The notes below the pieces were generated by a model. It saw only the letters and a program-made list of their open reading frames with translations, ran no database searches and was not told the DNA's origin. Source: Halalkalibacter oceani (lineage in GTDB: Bacteria; Bacillota; Bacilli; Bacillales; Bacillaceae_D). Taken from it: 64,000 bases of DNA. Positions 16,660 to 25,362 of this stretch are shown in pieces (the stretch's first letter is position 1; each line of letters starts with the position of its first letter). Position numbers and translations under genes: made by a program. The DNA is taken from NCBI RefSeq assembly GCF_040544555.1, contig NZ_JBEPKD010000010.1, positions 1 through 64,000 of the forward strand, given 5' to 3'.

Positions 16660-17730
16660 ATGGCAAAAATCGTCTTGAAGAATGTCACAAAGGCCTTTGA
16701 TGAGACACAGGTCGTTAAAGATGTAAACGTAACGATCAAAGACGGCTCCTTCACCGTGCTGGTTGGACCTTCTGGCTGTGGCAAATCGACAACGCTGCGA
16801 ATGATTGCCGGACTGGAAAAGCAAACAAGTGGCGACATTTGGATCGGTGATCGCTGCGTCAATGAAGTGCCGCCTGGAAAGCGCAATATCGCGATGGTGT
16901 TTCAAAATTACGCCTTATACCCAACGATGACAGTGAAAGAAAACATTGAGTTTGGCCTGATTAATAAAAAAGTGCCGAAAGCCGAGCGGAAAAAGCTGAT
17001 CAATGAAATTGCCGAAATTGTCGGTCTGACGGAGTATTTAAAGAAGAAGCCGCAGCATTTATCCGGCGGACAGCGCCAGCGCGTCGCCCTGGCGCGGGCA
17101 ATGGTCAAAAAGCCGCAGGTGTTTATATTGGATGAACCGTTATCCAATCTTGATGCGAAGCTGCGCAACCAGATGCGGACGGAGCTGATCGAGCTGCATA
17201 AACGGCTCGGCACGACATTTGTTTATGTGACGCATGACCAAGTGGAAGCAATGTCAATGGGGGATGAAATTATTCTATTAAATAAAGGAGAGGTCCAGCA
17301 GATCGACAGCCCGATGAAAATGTACCGCGATCCGAATAATACGTTTACGGCTGAGTTCATCGGCACGCCGGCGATGAATGTCGTTCCGTATCAACAGGTC
17401 AGGATGTATCTTCCGGATGTCAATCTTAAGGCGGGCTATGTTGGTTTCAGACCCGAGGTCGTACGGCTAAGCGGTTCGTCCCATCATGATAACCAGCTCG
17501 TTATTCCGGGAGAGATCGTGACGCGGGAAACGTTGGGCGCCGAGATTATTTACAAGGTGAAAACGGCAGCCGGTTTTTGCCGGGTGAAGCAGTTTCAAAC
17601 GAATGTCGAGGAAGCGACAATGATTCACCTCGCGATCCCGCTGGAGAAGCTCTATTTCTTTGATAAAGACGGAATGCGGATGCGCCATGTCTCAATTGGA
17701 CAAAAGCCGCTTGTGCTGGAGGGGGTTTAG
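16660..17730 (+). CDS. ugpC: Glycerol-3-phosphate ABC transporter ATPase
   Basis: The 356-aa ATPase of the MalK/UgpC class has Walker A G-P-S-G-C-G-K-S-T (36-44), signature L-S-G-G-Q-R-Q-R (about 135-142), Walker B V-F-I-L-D-E-P-L-S-N-L-D (about 153-164), H-loop T-H-D-Q-V-E-A-M (about 190-197) and a C-terminal TOBE-like domain (from about 245) that often serves regulation. It powers UgpA/UgpE. It ends 4 bp before the GTG start of ugpA, showing tight coupling. Confidence 0.9.
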   Translation: MAKIVLKNVTKAFDETQVVKDVNVTIKDGSFTVLVGPSGCGKSTTLRMIAGLEKQTSGDIWIGDRCVNEVPPGKRNIAMVFQNYALYPTMTVKENIEFGLINKKVPKAERKKLINEIAEIVGLTEYLKKKPQHLSGGQRQRVALARAMVKKPQVFILDEPLSNLDAKLRNQMRTELIELHKRLGTTFVYVTHDQVEAMSMGDEIILLNKGEVQQIDSPMKMYRDPNNTFTAEFIGTPAMNVVPYQQVRMYLPDVNLKAGYVGFRPEVVRLSGSSHHDNQLVIPGEIVTRETLGAEIIYKVKTAAGFCRVKQFQTNVEEATMIHLAIPLEKLYFFDKDGMRMRHVSIGQKPLVLEGV

Positions 17731-17734
17731 TTAC

Positions 17735-18604
17735 GTGAATTGGATGGTGCTGCGCCCTTACATGATGATTGCGCCGGCGGTGATCATTTTCTGCCTGTTT
17801 TTTATTTATCCCATCTTCTACATGATTTACTTAAGTGCCTTTGATTGGAATTTCGTCAGTCCGACGAAGGACTTCGTTGGATTGGAAAACTTCAAATCGC
17901 TGCTGGCCGAACGGGAATTTATCGAAGTGATGCGCAATTCGGCAGTCTATACGTTTCTGACCGTTTTCTTTACGCTGACCATCTCGCTGTTTTTAGCGCT
18001 TTGGCTCAATAAGCAGGGGGTCATCTACAGCTTTGTCCAAGGAGCGATTTTCAGTCCGCATATTATTTCGCTAGTCTCGATTTCGATGCTGTGGATGTGG
18101 ATGATGGATGTTGATTACGGTCTGCTTAACTGGTTTCTTGGACTGTTCGGGATTGATAAGGTGCAATGGCTCACCCACCCGGACACCGCGTTGTACTCCT
18201 TAGTCATTGTCGCCGTCTGGAAAGGGGTCGGTTTTAATACACTTGTCTTTATCGCCGGCCTGCAAAGCATTCCAAAAGACATGTACGAGGCCGCATCTTT
18301 GGACGAGGCGAGTCCGTGGAGAACATTTACGAAAATTACGCTGCCAATGCTGTCGCCGACGCTGTTCTTTTTGGCTGTGATCAGTATGATTGGCTCCTTT
18401 CAAATCTTTGATACGATTTCGATTATGACGCAGGGAGGGCCGATCAATTCAACGAACACCTTCGTCTACTACATCTATGAAAATGGTTTCCGTTTCTTTA
18501 AGATCGGCTATGCATCCGCGGCTGGTGTCATTCTGCTGATTGTCGTCAGCCTATTGACGATTATATACTTCCGCCTGCTTGCCAAACGCGTTCACTACCG
18601 CTAA
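17735..18604 (+). CDS. ugpA: Glycerol-3-phosphate ABC transporter permease
   Basis: The 289-aa MalF/UgpA-type permease has six membrane helices and the cytoplasmic EAA loop E-A-A-S-L-D-E-A-S-P-W-R-T-F near residues 187-200 that docks to the ATPase. The GTG start at 17735 is chosen because GGAGGGGG sits 9 nt upstream; an upstream in-frame TTG lies inside ugpC and would add a non-hydrophobic extension. It pairs with UgpE. Confidence 0.9.
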   Translation: MNWMVLRPYMMIAPAVIIFCLFFIYPIFYMIYLSAFDWNFVSPTKDFVGLENFKSLLAEREFIEVMRNSAVYTFLTVFFTLTISLFLALWLNKQGVIYSFVQGAIFSPHIISLVSISMLWMWMMDVDYGLLNWFLGLFGIDKVQWLTHPDTALYSLVIVAVWKGVGFNTLVFIAGLQSIPKDMYEAASLDEASPWRTFTKITLPMLSPTLFFLAVISMIGSFQIFDTISIMTQGGPINSTNTFVYYIYENGFRFFKIGYASAAGVILLIVVSLLTIIYFRLLAKRVHYR

Positions 18605-18618
18605 GAAAGGAGATGCTT

Positions 18619-19446
18619 ATGAAGTACAAAGTAGTTGCCCTCAAGCTGCTGCGCGCGATTAGCCTGATTTGCATCGTGATCATCTTTGCGATGCCGTTTG
18701 TTTGGATGATGTCGACCTCGCTTAAATCACTGGGCGAGACGATCATTTTCCCGCCGAAATGGATTCCTGCGGATTTTCATTGGAGCAATTTTGAAAAGGC
18801 GTGGAACTCGGGTCCGTTTCTGCGGTTTTTCGTCAACAGCATCCTCGTGTCTGTCGGGATTCTTATCCTGCAGTTTTGTACGATCATCCCGGCGGCATAC
18901 GCCTTTGCGCGCTACCGGTTTAAAGGGGATACTTTTTTCTTCGGTTTGACGATGATTACGTTGATGATTCCGGCGCAGCTGATCTTTTTACCAGTTTACT
19001 TGCAAATGAGTGCATGGGGCCTGCTTGATACGCTCTGGGCGCTGATTCTTCCGTTTGCTTCAAGCGCCTTCGGTATTTTTCTGCTGCGGCAATCCTTTAA
19101 GCAGGTGCCAGAGGAGCTGATTGAAGCGGCCAGGCTTGATGAGGCGAGTGAATGGAAGATCATTATCAAAATTATGGTACCGATGGCCAAGCCTGTATTA
19201 ATTACGTTCGGTTTGTTCAGTTTTATTACTCATTGGAATGATTATTTCTGGCCGCTCGTCATGACGACGTCCGACGCTTCGCGGACATTGCCTATTGGTG
19301 TTACGAAATTGCTGCAGGTCGAAGGCGGTGTCGCCTGGCATATTTTAATGGCCGGCAACATGATTTTGGTTCTGCCGATTTTGATTGTCTTTTTCTTCGC
19401 TCAACGTCAAATTATCCGGGCGTTTGTGTATACAGGAGTAAAATAA
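18619..19446 (+). CDS. ugpE: Glycerol-3-phosphate ABC transporter permease
   Basis: The 275-aa MalG/UgpE-type permease has six membrane helices and an EAA loop E-A-A-R-L-D-E-A-S-E-W-K-I near residues 173-185. AAAGGAG (18606-18612) directly abuts ATG 18613 but is 6 nt from ATG 18619, so the latter is the better start. It follows ugpA by 14 bp and precedes ugpQ by 21 bp. Confidence 0.9.
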   Translation: MKYKVVALKLLRAISLICIVIIFAMPFVWMMSTSLKSLGETIIFPPKWIPADFHWSNFEKAWNSGPFLRFFVNSILVSVGILILQFCTIIPAAYAFARYRFKGDTFFFGLTMITLMIPAQLIFLPVYLQMSAWGLLDTLWALILPFASSAFGIFLLRQSFKQVPEELIEAARLDEASEWKIIIKIMVPMAKPVLITFGLFSFITHWNDYFWPLVMTTSDASRTLPIGVTKLLQVEGGVAWHILMAGNMILVLPILIVFFFAQRQIIRAFVYTGVK

Positions 19447-19467
19447 AAGCAGGAAGGTGACGATAGG

Positions 19468-20196
19468 ATGAAAATAATTGCACACCGGGGCTGGTCCGGA
19501 CAAGCGCCTGAAAATACGCTGGCCGCTTTTCGGCTGGCATTGGACGAGCCGTTCATTACCGAAGTGGAGCTGGATGTCCACCTGTCGAAGGATGGCATTC
19601 CGGTCGTCATTCATGATCATACATTAGAGCGGACAACGAATGGCAGAGGCGCCGTCCGCGATTATACGTTCTTCGAGCTGCAGCAGCTTACTGCCGGCAG
19701 CTGGTTCGGCCAGGAATTCATGGCGGAGAAGATTCCTTCTTTAGAGCAGGTATTTCAAATGTTCAAAGGCCGGACGAGTCGTCTCGTGATCGAGCTCAAG
19801 CAAACCGCAGACCATTATCCAGGATTGGAGGAAGCCGTTGTGAAGCTGATCCAGTCCTATCAGCTCGAGCGTCAGGTTACCGTCATTTCGTTTGACCACA
19901 TTAGTGTGAAGACGGTTAAAGACGCTGATGCGGCGATTGAAACAGGGCTCGTTTACCTTGGCCGGCCGACTCTTTTAGTTGAGCAGGCGCGCTATACAGG
20001 AGCAAGCTTTATTTCGATGCATTACGCCTATATAACGGAATCATTGATTAATGAGCTAATTCAGGCGGGGATCAAGATCGGCGTCTGGACAGTGGATGAT
20101 GAGGACACGCTGAACAAGCTTGCAAGCTTTCACGACGAGCTGCGGGTTACGACAAACTATCCCGAGCGCATCATCGCCCTTCAGGCAGCGCACTAA
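19468..20196 (+). CDS. ugpQ: Glycerophosphodiester phosphodiesterase
   Basis: The 242-aa cytoplasmic GDPD-fold enzyme cleaves glycerophosphodiesters to glycerol-3-phosphate and an alcohol. It shows I-A-H-R-G (4-8), the P-E-N-T-L-A-A-F block (14-21), V-E-L-D-V (32-36, metal ligands) and V-I-H-D-H-T-L-E-R-T-T (47-57). The absence of a signal peptide indicates action on imported substrate. It is the last gene of the ugp unit and ends at a strong terminator. Confidence 0.92.
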   Translation: MKIIAHRGWSGQAPENTLAAFRLALDEPFITEVELDVHLSKDGIPVVIHDHTLERTTNGRGAVRDYTFFELQQLTAGSWFGQEFMAEKIPSLEQVFQMFKGRTSRLVIELKQTADHYPGLEEAVVKLIQSYQLERQVTVISFDHISVKTVKDADAAIETGLVYLGRPTLLVEQARYTGASFISMHYAYITESLINELIQAGIKIGVWTVDDEDTLNKLASFHDELRVTTNYPERIIALQAAH

Positions 20197-20212
20197 AAAA
20201 GACTGAGACAGC

Positions 20213-20255
20213 AAGGGCTGGACAAAAGGTTGTTTTTACCTTTTGTCCAGCCCTT
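20213..20255. terminator. Bidirectional terminator between ugpQ and ydiF
   Basis: An 18-bp perfect stem (20213-20230 with 20238-20255) encloses a 7-nt loop. It lies between converging genes and probably serves both strands, although the flanking T/A runs are short. Confidence 0.85.
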
Positions 20256-20271
20256 TGTAGGACGAAGTGCT

Positions 20272-22197
20272 TTATTCCTGCAGCTGCTCCCATTCTTCCA
20301 TGTATCTCTCGATAGTTGGATGAAGCTGATCGATTTTTTGCTGGAGAGCCAGAGCCTCCTCGTGATTGGAGTAAATCTCGGGATCACAAAGCGCTTCTTC
20401 ACATTTGGCAAGCTCCGTTTCCGCCTGTTCAATAAGCTGCTCGAGCTCTTCAATTCGGCGTGCACGCTGGCGTTCCAGTTTTTTCGCTTCCTTGTCCGCC
20501 TCATAATTCCGTTTGTCGGACTGTTCCTCTGGTTGGGTCGGGTTCCCGGCTTCCTCCTGTTCCAATTGCTCGCGCTGTTGCATTTCCGCTTTTTTCGTTA
20601 CATAGTAGTCGTAATCACCAAGATAATTCGTGATTTGACCATTCTCAAGCTCGGCCATTCTTGTCGCAATCCGGTTGAGGAAGTAACGGTCATGTGAGAC
20701 GAAAAGCAAGGTGCCAGGATAATCAATCAAGGCCGCTTCCAGCATTTCTTTTGCGTCGAGATCGAGATGGTTCGTCGGCTCATCAAGAATCAGGAAATTG
20801 GCTTTTTGCATCATTAGCTTCGCCAAGGCAAGGCGCGCCTTTTCGCCGCCGCTTAACGCCGACACTGGCTTGAGCACATCATCCCCACTGAATAGAAAGT
20901 TGCCGAGCACGGTCCGGATTTCCTTTTCAGGTAATAACGGATAGTCATCCCACAGCTCCTGCAGCACAAGCTTGTTCGATTGGAGATTCGCCTGCTCCTG
21001 ATCGTAATAGCCAATCGTTACGTTGCTGCCGAGGCGGATCGTTCCGTCCTGAAGCGGGATTGCCTTCATTAACGCTTTTAATAGCGTCGATTTGCCGGCT
21101 CCATTTGGACCGATCAGGGCGACGCTTTCGCCGCGGTCGATCGCCAAATCAAGATTGCGGAAAATCGAGTGCTCGCCGTAGGCTGCATGAAGGCCGGTTG
21201 CCCGCAGCACTTCATTTCCGCTTTGTCTGTCAATCTCAAAAGAAAAGGAAGCGGATTTCTCGGAACCTTGAGGCCGGTCGAGCCGCTCCATTTTCTCAAG
21301 CTGCTTGCGCCGGCTTTGTGCCCGCTTTGTCGTCGAGGCGCGAACGATATTTTTTTGAATGAAGTCCTCGAGCTTGGCAATTTGCTCCTGCTGCTTGTCA
21401 TATTGCTTTACTTCAAGCTCGTAGCGCTTTGCCTTCTCCTCGAGGTAATCACTGTAATTTCCGTAGTATTTGGTTGATTTCGTTCTGGAAATCTCAACGA
21501 CCTTTGTGACGATTTTATCGAGAAAATAACGGTCATGGGAGACGATCAAAATCGCTCCTTTATAGCCGAGCAAATAATGCTCAAGCCAGGTTAAGGTGGA
21601 AATGTCGAGATGGTTGGTCGGTTCATCAAGAATGAGCAGGTCCGGCTTTGTCAGAAGCAGCTTTGCTAAAGCAAGCCGCGTCTTTTGCCCGCCGCTCAGC
21701 GTGGCAATTTTCGTGCTGTATTCGAAGTCGGCAAAGTTCATCCCGGCAAGCACGGTCCGGATGTCGGCTTCATATTGATAGCCGCCTTTATCCTTGAAAG
21801 CGAGCTGCTTTTCATCGTATTCCCGCAGCAGCTTTTCATAGCGCGTGGCGTTTTGCAGTAAATCAGGGTCGGACATTTGCGCTTCCAGCGTGCGCAGCTG
21901 TTGTTCCATTTGGCGCAAAGGCTCAAAGACAGTCAGCATTTCATCCCAGATCGACAGGTTGGATTCGAGTCCAGTGTCCTGGGCGAGGTAGCCAAGCTCC
22001 ATCCCTTTAGGGAGCATCAGCTCGCCCTCATCATAGGAAAGCTGTCCGGCAATGATTTTCAGCAAGGTTGATTTGCCGGCTCCATTACGTCCGACGAGGG
22101 CAAGACGTTCTCCAGTTTGGATATCTAGTTTAATATTTGATAAAATAGGCTCTGCACCGAATGATTTTGAAAGATTGATGCACTGTAAAACAATCAT
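20272..22197 (-). CDS. ydiF: ABC-F family ATPase (YdiF)
   Basis: The 641-aa soluble protein has two ABC domains and no membrane helices. Domain 1 has Walker A G-R-N-G-A-G-K-S-T (37-45) and L-S-G-G-Q near 148-152. Domain 2 has G-P-N-G-A-G-K-S-T near 357-365 and L-S-G-G-E-K-A-R near 440-447. The two are joined by the charged ABC-F linker (about 245-315), and a C-terminal coiled coil (about 560-641, rich in E, Q and K) follows. ABC-F proteins act on ribosomes. The location next to rex matches B. subtilis ydiF. AAAGGG precedes ATG 22197. Confidence 0.93.
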   Translation of the reverse strand: MIVLQCINLSKSFGAEPILSNIKLDIQTGERLALVGRNGAGKSTLLKIIAGQLSYDEGELMLPKGMELGYLAQDTGLESNLSIWDEMLTVFEPLRQMEQQLRTLEAQMSDPDLLQNATRYEKLLREYDEKQLAFKDKGGYQYEADIRTVLAGMNFADFEYSTKIATLSGGQKTRLALAKLLLTKPDLLILDEPTNHLDISTLTWLEHYLLGYKGAILIVSHDRYFLDKIVTKVVEISRTKSTKYYGNYSDYLEEKAKRYELEVKQYDKQQEQIAKLEDFIQKNIVRASTTKRAQSRRKQLEKMERLDRPQGSEKSASFSFEIDRQSGNEVLRATGLHAAYGEHSIFRNLDLAIDRGESVALIGPNGAGKSTLLKALMKAIPLQDGTIRLGSNVTIGYYDQEQANLQSNKLVLQELWDDYPLLPEKEIRTVLGNFLFSGDDVLKPVSALSGGEKARLALAKLMMQKANFLILDEPTNHLDLDAKEMLEAALIDYPGTLLFVSHDRYFLNRIATRMAELENGQITNYLGDYDYYVTKKAEMQQREQLEQEEAGNPTQPEEQSDKRNYEADKEAKKLERQRARRIEELEQLIEQAETELAKCEEALCDPEIYSNHEEALALQQKIDQLHPTIERYMEEWEQLQE

Positions 22198-22321
22198 GAT
22201 TTTCCCTTTCTATCTTCTGGCAAGATACGACGTGTTTTCAAAAAAGCTGTATACTGTGAGTGTATCGCAGAATTAATCTTTCAACAACTTATTGAACATG
22301 AAACGAAACCACTTACAAACT

Positions 22322-22339
22322 GTGTGAAATGGTGTACAA
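22322..22339 (+). promoter_or_regulatory. Degenerate Rex box before rex
   Basis: GTGTGAA-N4-TGTACAA matches the Rex consensus TTGTGAA-N4-TTCACAA at 11 of 14 positions and overlaps a TACAAT -10 candidate (22335-22340). It may mediate weak autoregulation, but it is poorer than the doxX and cydA sites. Confidence 0.35.
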
Positions 22340-22384
22340 TGAAAAAATGAGGACCATGTCCTCGCAGGTAGGAGGGAGGCGCTG

Positions 22385-23020
22385 ATGAAAAGTGAGCAAA
22401 CGAAGATTCCCCAAGCAACTGCAAAGCGGCTGCCTTTGTACTATCGGTTTTTGGAGAATCTCCAGGCCTCAGGAAAACAGAGAGTATCGTCAACAGAATT
22501 GAGTGAGGCAGTGAAAGTAGATTCAGCGACCATTCGTCGCGACTTTTCCTATTTTGGAGCACTTGGGAAAAAAGGCTATGGCTATAATGTCAATTATTTG
22601 CTTTCTTTTTTTCGTAAGACACTTGACCAGGATGAATTGACGAAAGTGATTCTTGTCGGTGTCGGCAACCTTGGGACAGCCTTTTTGAACTACAATTTTT
22701 CTAAAAATAATAATACTGAAATTGTGATGGCGTTTGATGTTGATCAGGAAAAGGTCGGCAAGGACATTGGTGGAGTGACGATCTATCATCTTGAACAGCT
22801 GACTGAGCTGATTGATCCGGAGGTGACGGTCGCCATTTTGACAGTCCCGGCTCTCGCTGCGCAAAAGATTGCCGATCAGCTCGTGCAATCAGGAATTAAG
22901 GGAATCCTTAATTTCACACCGGCCCGTCTGGACGTGCCCGAAGAAGTCCGCGTCCATCACATTGACCTGTCCGTCGAATTACAGGCGTTAGTTTATTTTC
23001 TAAAGCATTATCCCGTATAA
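22385..23020 (+). CDS. rex: Redox-sensing transcriptional repressor Rex
   Basis: The 211-aa repressor senses the NADH/NAD+ ratio. It has an N-terminal winged helix (residues 5-80; Q-A-T-A-K-R-L-P-L-Y-Y-R, then S-A-T-I-R-R-D-F-S-Y-F-G) and a Rossmann domain starting G-V-G-N-L-G-T-A (about 95-102). The C-terminal swapped helix contains V-E-L-Q-A-L near 200. GGAGGGAG lies before ATG 22385. High NADH releases Rex from sites such as those before doxX and cydA in this window. Confidence 0.95.
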   Translation: MKSEQTKIPQATAKRLPLYYRFLENLQASGKQRVSSTELSEAVKVDSATIRRDFSYFGALGKKGYGYNVNYLLSFFRKTLDQDELTKVILVGVGNLGTAFLNYNFSKNNNTEIVMAFDVDQEKVGKDIGGVTIYHLEQLTELIDPEVTVAILTVPALAAQKIADQLVQSGIKGILNFTPARLDVPEEVRVHHIDLSVELQALVYFLKHYPV

Positions 23021-23022
23021 TA

Positions 23023-23047
23023 GGAATACTCCGACCGGGAGTATTCC
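23023..23047 (+). terminator. Hairpin after rex
   Basis: A 10-bp stem (GGAATACTCC with GGAGTATTCC) has a 5-nt loop but no T-run. It may be a weak terminator or an mRNA-stabilising stem between rex and tatA. Confidence 0.4.
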
Positions 23048-23165
23048 GAAAAGCAAACGGGTGGCGAACGGAGCGGCTTGACGGCCCACCGGGAGTATGA
23101 CTGCAAGCGAAGTTCCTCAGCGAAGCTGTTGCTGAGTATGCTAAAAGGACAAGGAGGTGCTACCT

Positions 23166-23345
23166 ATGGGATTAGGAGCAGGAAGTATTGCGATTATTGC
23201 GCTTGTTGCATTGTTGATTTTTGGTCCGAAAAAACTGCCGGAGCTTGGAAAAGCTGCTGGGAATACACTGCGTGAATTCAAGCATGCAACAAAAGGCTTG
23301 GCGGATGATGATGACGATAAAAAGAAAGATAATAACAAAGCCTAA
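23166..23345 (+). CDS. tatA: Sec-independent protein translocase subunit TatA
   Basis: The 59-aa single-span protein has an N-terminal helix (I-A-I-I-A-L-V-A-L-L-I), the conserved F-G-P-K-K-L-P-E-L-G hinge (residues 19-28), an amphipathic helix and an acidic/basic tail (D-D-D-D-D-K-K-K). ATG 23166 is preceded by AAGGAGG at 9 nt. With TatC it forms a minimal TatAyCy-type pathway for folded proteins; no TatB is needed in Firmicutes. Confidence 0.95.
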   Translation: MGLGAGSIAIIALVALLIFGPKKLPELGKAAGNTLREFKHATKGLADDDDDKKKDNNKA

Positions 23346-23362
23346 GCAGGAAGGGTTTATCC

Positions 23363-24121
23363 ATGGAACAAAAAGATATGTCGGTGATGGAACACATTGT
23401 GGAGTTAAGGCGGCGAATAATCATCACACTCGCTTTCTTTGCAGTGGCTTTTATCGCCGGCTTTTTTTTAGCGACTCCTTTAATCACATATTTGCAGAGC
23501 ACGCCAACCGCAGCTGATTTGCCGATGAACGCCTTTAAAATGACCGATTCAATCCGGATCTTTATGACGTTCGCATTCGCGAGTGCGTTAATCTTAACGT
23601 TCCCAATTATTCTGTATCAGCTTTGGGCTTTTGTCCGGCCCGGCCTTCATGAGAATGAACAGAAGGCGACATTGTCCTATATTCCGCTTGCATTTTTGCT
23701 GTTTTTAGCGGGAATCGCCTTCGCTTATTTTATTTTGTTTCCTTACCTGGTTCAGTTCATGAGCAATTTAGCAGAGCGGCTCGGTATTACGGAACAGTAT
23801 GGGATTAATGAATACTTTACGTTTCTTTTTCAGGTGACGCTCCCATTCGGTGTGTTATTCCAGCTCCCTGTGATCGTGATGTTTTTAACGAGACTGGGGA
23901 TCATAACCCCGATGCTGTTAAGCCAGGTGCGCAAGCTAGCTTATTTTGTGCTGCTGGTCATCGCCGGGATGATTACCCCGCCTGAAGTCATTTCGCATTT
24001 AATGGTCACGGTGCCCCTCTTGCTGCTCTATGAATTCAGCATCTGGGTATCCTATGTGACGTACCGGAAAGTACAAAAAGCAGAAAGAGAACGGGAAGAA
24101 GCGGAAGCAGCCGATTCATAA
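23363..24121 (+). CDS. tatC: Sec-independent protein translocase subunit TatC
   Basis: The 252-aa polytopic protein has six membrane helices. It begins M-S-V-M-E-H-I-V-E-L-R-R-R (5-17; the conserved H-x-x-E-L-R signal-peptide site) and shows F-V-R-P-G-L-H-E-N-E near 88-97 and N-E-Y-F-T-F near 147-152. The charged tail ends R-E-E-A-E-A-A. It is 17 bp behind tatA and ahead of a strong terminator. Confidence 0.95.
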   Translation: MEQKDMSVMEHIVELRRRIIITLAFFAVAFIAGFFLATPLITYLQSTPTAADLPMNAFKMTDSIRIFMTFAFASALILTFPIILYQLWAFVRPGLHENEQKATLSYIPLAFLLFLAGIAFAYFILFPYLVQFMSNLAERLGITEQYGINEYFTFLFQVTLPFGVLFQLPVIVMFLTRLGIITPMLLSQVRKLAYFVLLVIAGMITPPEVISHLMVTVPLLLLYEFSIWVSYVTYRKVQKAEREREEAEAADS

Positions 24122-24132
24122 TAAAGGTTGAA

Positions 24133-24168
24133 AAACGAGCAGGGAAACAGGTTCCTGCTCGTTTTTTT
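24133..24168 (+). terminator. Terminator after tatC
   Basis: The 11-bp stem AAACGAGCAGG / CCTGCTCGTTT (24133-24143 with 24154-24164) with a 10-nt loop is followed by a T-run. It ends the tatAC (and possibly rex) transcript. Confidence 0.9.
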
Positions 24169-24242
24169 GATTAGAGGAATCGATACGATCCTAGGGTAAC
24201 AGCAGCACAAGAACTATTCCATCTTAAATTTTACACAATAGT

Positions 24243-24260
24243 TTGTGAAATATTGAACAA
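24243..24260 (+). promoter_or_regulatory. Upstream Rex box before doxX
   Basis: TTGTGAA-ATAT-TGAACAA matches the Rex consensus at 12 of 14 positions, 83 bp upstream of the perfect box. The spacing is close to eight helical turns, so both Rex dimers could act from the same DNA face. Confidence 0.5.
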
Positions 24261-24283
24261 AGTGTGAAATGTGTAAGATATGG

Positions 24284-24343
24284 TAGTCAAATTGATCTAA
24301 GTCCGATATACTTACCTTATAAACATTGTGAAAACATTCACAA
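24284..24343 (+). promoter_or_regulatory. doxX promoter with perfect Rex box
   Basis: TAGTCA (24284-24289), a 17-bp spacer and TATACT (24307-24312) form a candidate promoter. Fourteen bases past the -10 lies TTGTGAAAACATTCACAA (24326-24343), which matches the Rex consensus at all 14 defined positions. A repressor here covers the transcription start, so expression should rise when NADH accumulates. Confidence 0.75.
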
Positions 24344-24381
24344 TATCATTTTAAGTGAACATGAATGAGGGGGACATTTTG

Positions 24382-24915
24382 ATGATTGGACAATTTTTAC
24401 GAGAAAACAAGGTAGTAGCAGGAATTATGGTCATATTACGCCTCTATTTAGGCTGGGCCTGGCTATCTTCAGGAGTTGGCAAGGTGACAGGGGGATTTCA
24501 TGCGGGAGGTTTTTTGGAAAGTGCGGTAACGAATCCCGTGATGAAGGGGGAGGAAGTTTTATATCCTGTTTATGTAACGTTTTTAGAATCTGTGGCGATT
24601 CCGTATGCCGATCTATTTAGTCTCGTTGTCGCCTGGGGAGAGATTCTTGTTGGTTTAGGACTGATTACTGGTATTCTGACTTCTGCCGCTGCTTTTTTTG
24701 GCGTAGCGATGAATATGTCCTTTTTATTTGCCGGAACGATTTCTACAAATCCGCTGCTTATTTTGATTTCTATATTTATTATGGCGGCAGGGGCCAATGC
24801 TGGACGGTTTGGGGGAGACCGTTGGGTGCTGCCTTATCTACGCCGGCAGCTTTTGCGAAAGAGAGAGGACTTGCATGTTAAGATTGAGCAGCGTGAAGGA
24901 TTGCTGCAAAAATAA
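24382..24915 (+). CDS. DoxX family membrane protein
   Basis: The 177-aa protein has four membrane helices and the DoxX/DoxD pattern: R-L-Y-L-G-W-A-W-L-S-S-G near residues 18-29, E-I-L-V-G-L-G-L-I-T-G near 93-103, and N-M-S-F-L-F-A-G near 114-121. GAGGGGG lies 8 nt before ATG 24382, so upstream GTG/ATG codons are less likely. DoxX proteins are quinone-linked membrane proteins of mostly unknown reaction. The Rex control and the adjacent bd oxidase suggest a role in low-oxygen respiration (inference). Confidence 0.8.
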   Translation: MIGQFLRENKVVAGIMVILRLYLGWAWLSSGVGKVTGGFHAGGFLESAVTNPVMKGEEVLYPVYVTFLESVAIPYADLFSLVVAWGEILVGLGLITGILTSAAAFFGVAMNMSFLFAGTISTNPLLILISIFIMAAGANAGRFGGDRWVLPYLRRQLLRKREDLHVKIEQREGLLQK

Positions 24916-24979
24916 ATGATTTAAATGAATAAACTCTGGGGCATTAAGGAGGCACTGACTTTATTCACTGCTTTCAGAT

Positions 24980-25026
24980 CCGGGACACAGGGTGAAAAAA
25001 GATCATCCCTGTTCCCCGGTTTTTTC
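24980..25026 (+). terminator. Terminator after doxX
   Basis: CCGGG plus ACAGGG-TGA pairs with TCA-CCCTGT plus CCCGG (24980-25019) and is followed by TTTTTT. The rest of 24916-25120 shows no gene. Confidence 0.75.
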
Positions 25027-25120
25027 TGCTTTCTCAAAGCAACCTAGCTTACAATCCATTGCGCTGCTGTGTTTAGAAATAATGAACAAATGGTATAGAA
25101 AAAAAGAATAAATCATGACA

Positions 25121-25138
25121 ATGTGATTCCTTTCACAA
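25121..25138 (+). promoter_or_regulatory. Rex box before cydA
   Basis: ATGTGAT-TCCT-TTCACAA matches the Rex consensus at 12 of 14 positions, with a perfect right half. It lies 225 bp before cydA in a gene-free region (25027-25362) that also contains a TACAAT -10 candidate at 25180-25185. Rex repression of cyd genes is established in Bacillus. Confidence 0.6.
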
Positions 25139-25362
25139 AATATTCATTGATCATTTTCTCGGCGGCTTTTTCGATATGTTACAATCGCCTTGTAAAACCT
25201 ATAGTGATAGTGGCAGTAGTGAAAAGCTTGTCTTGGCTCAATTTTAAAGCCCATTTTAATTTGAATGTGAAAAGGTGAGCATTTTGTAAAAGGATGAATA
25301 AAAAATTTACAGGATGATGAAAAAAGATGCCTTTGGTGTTTTTCTAAGGAGGGTGAGGAGAA

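Noticed and set aside
20230..20697. Plus-strand frame of 155 codons opposite ydiF
   Set aside because: Antisense of the ydiF coiled-coil coding region; starts inside the bidirectional terminator.
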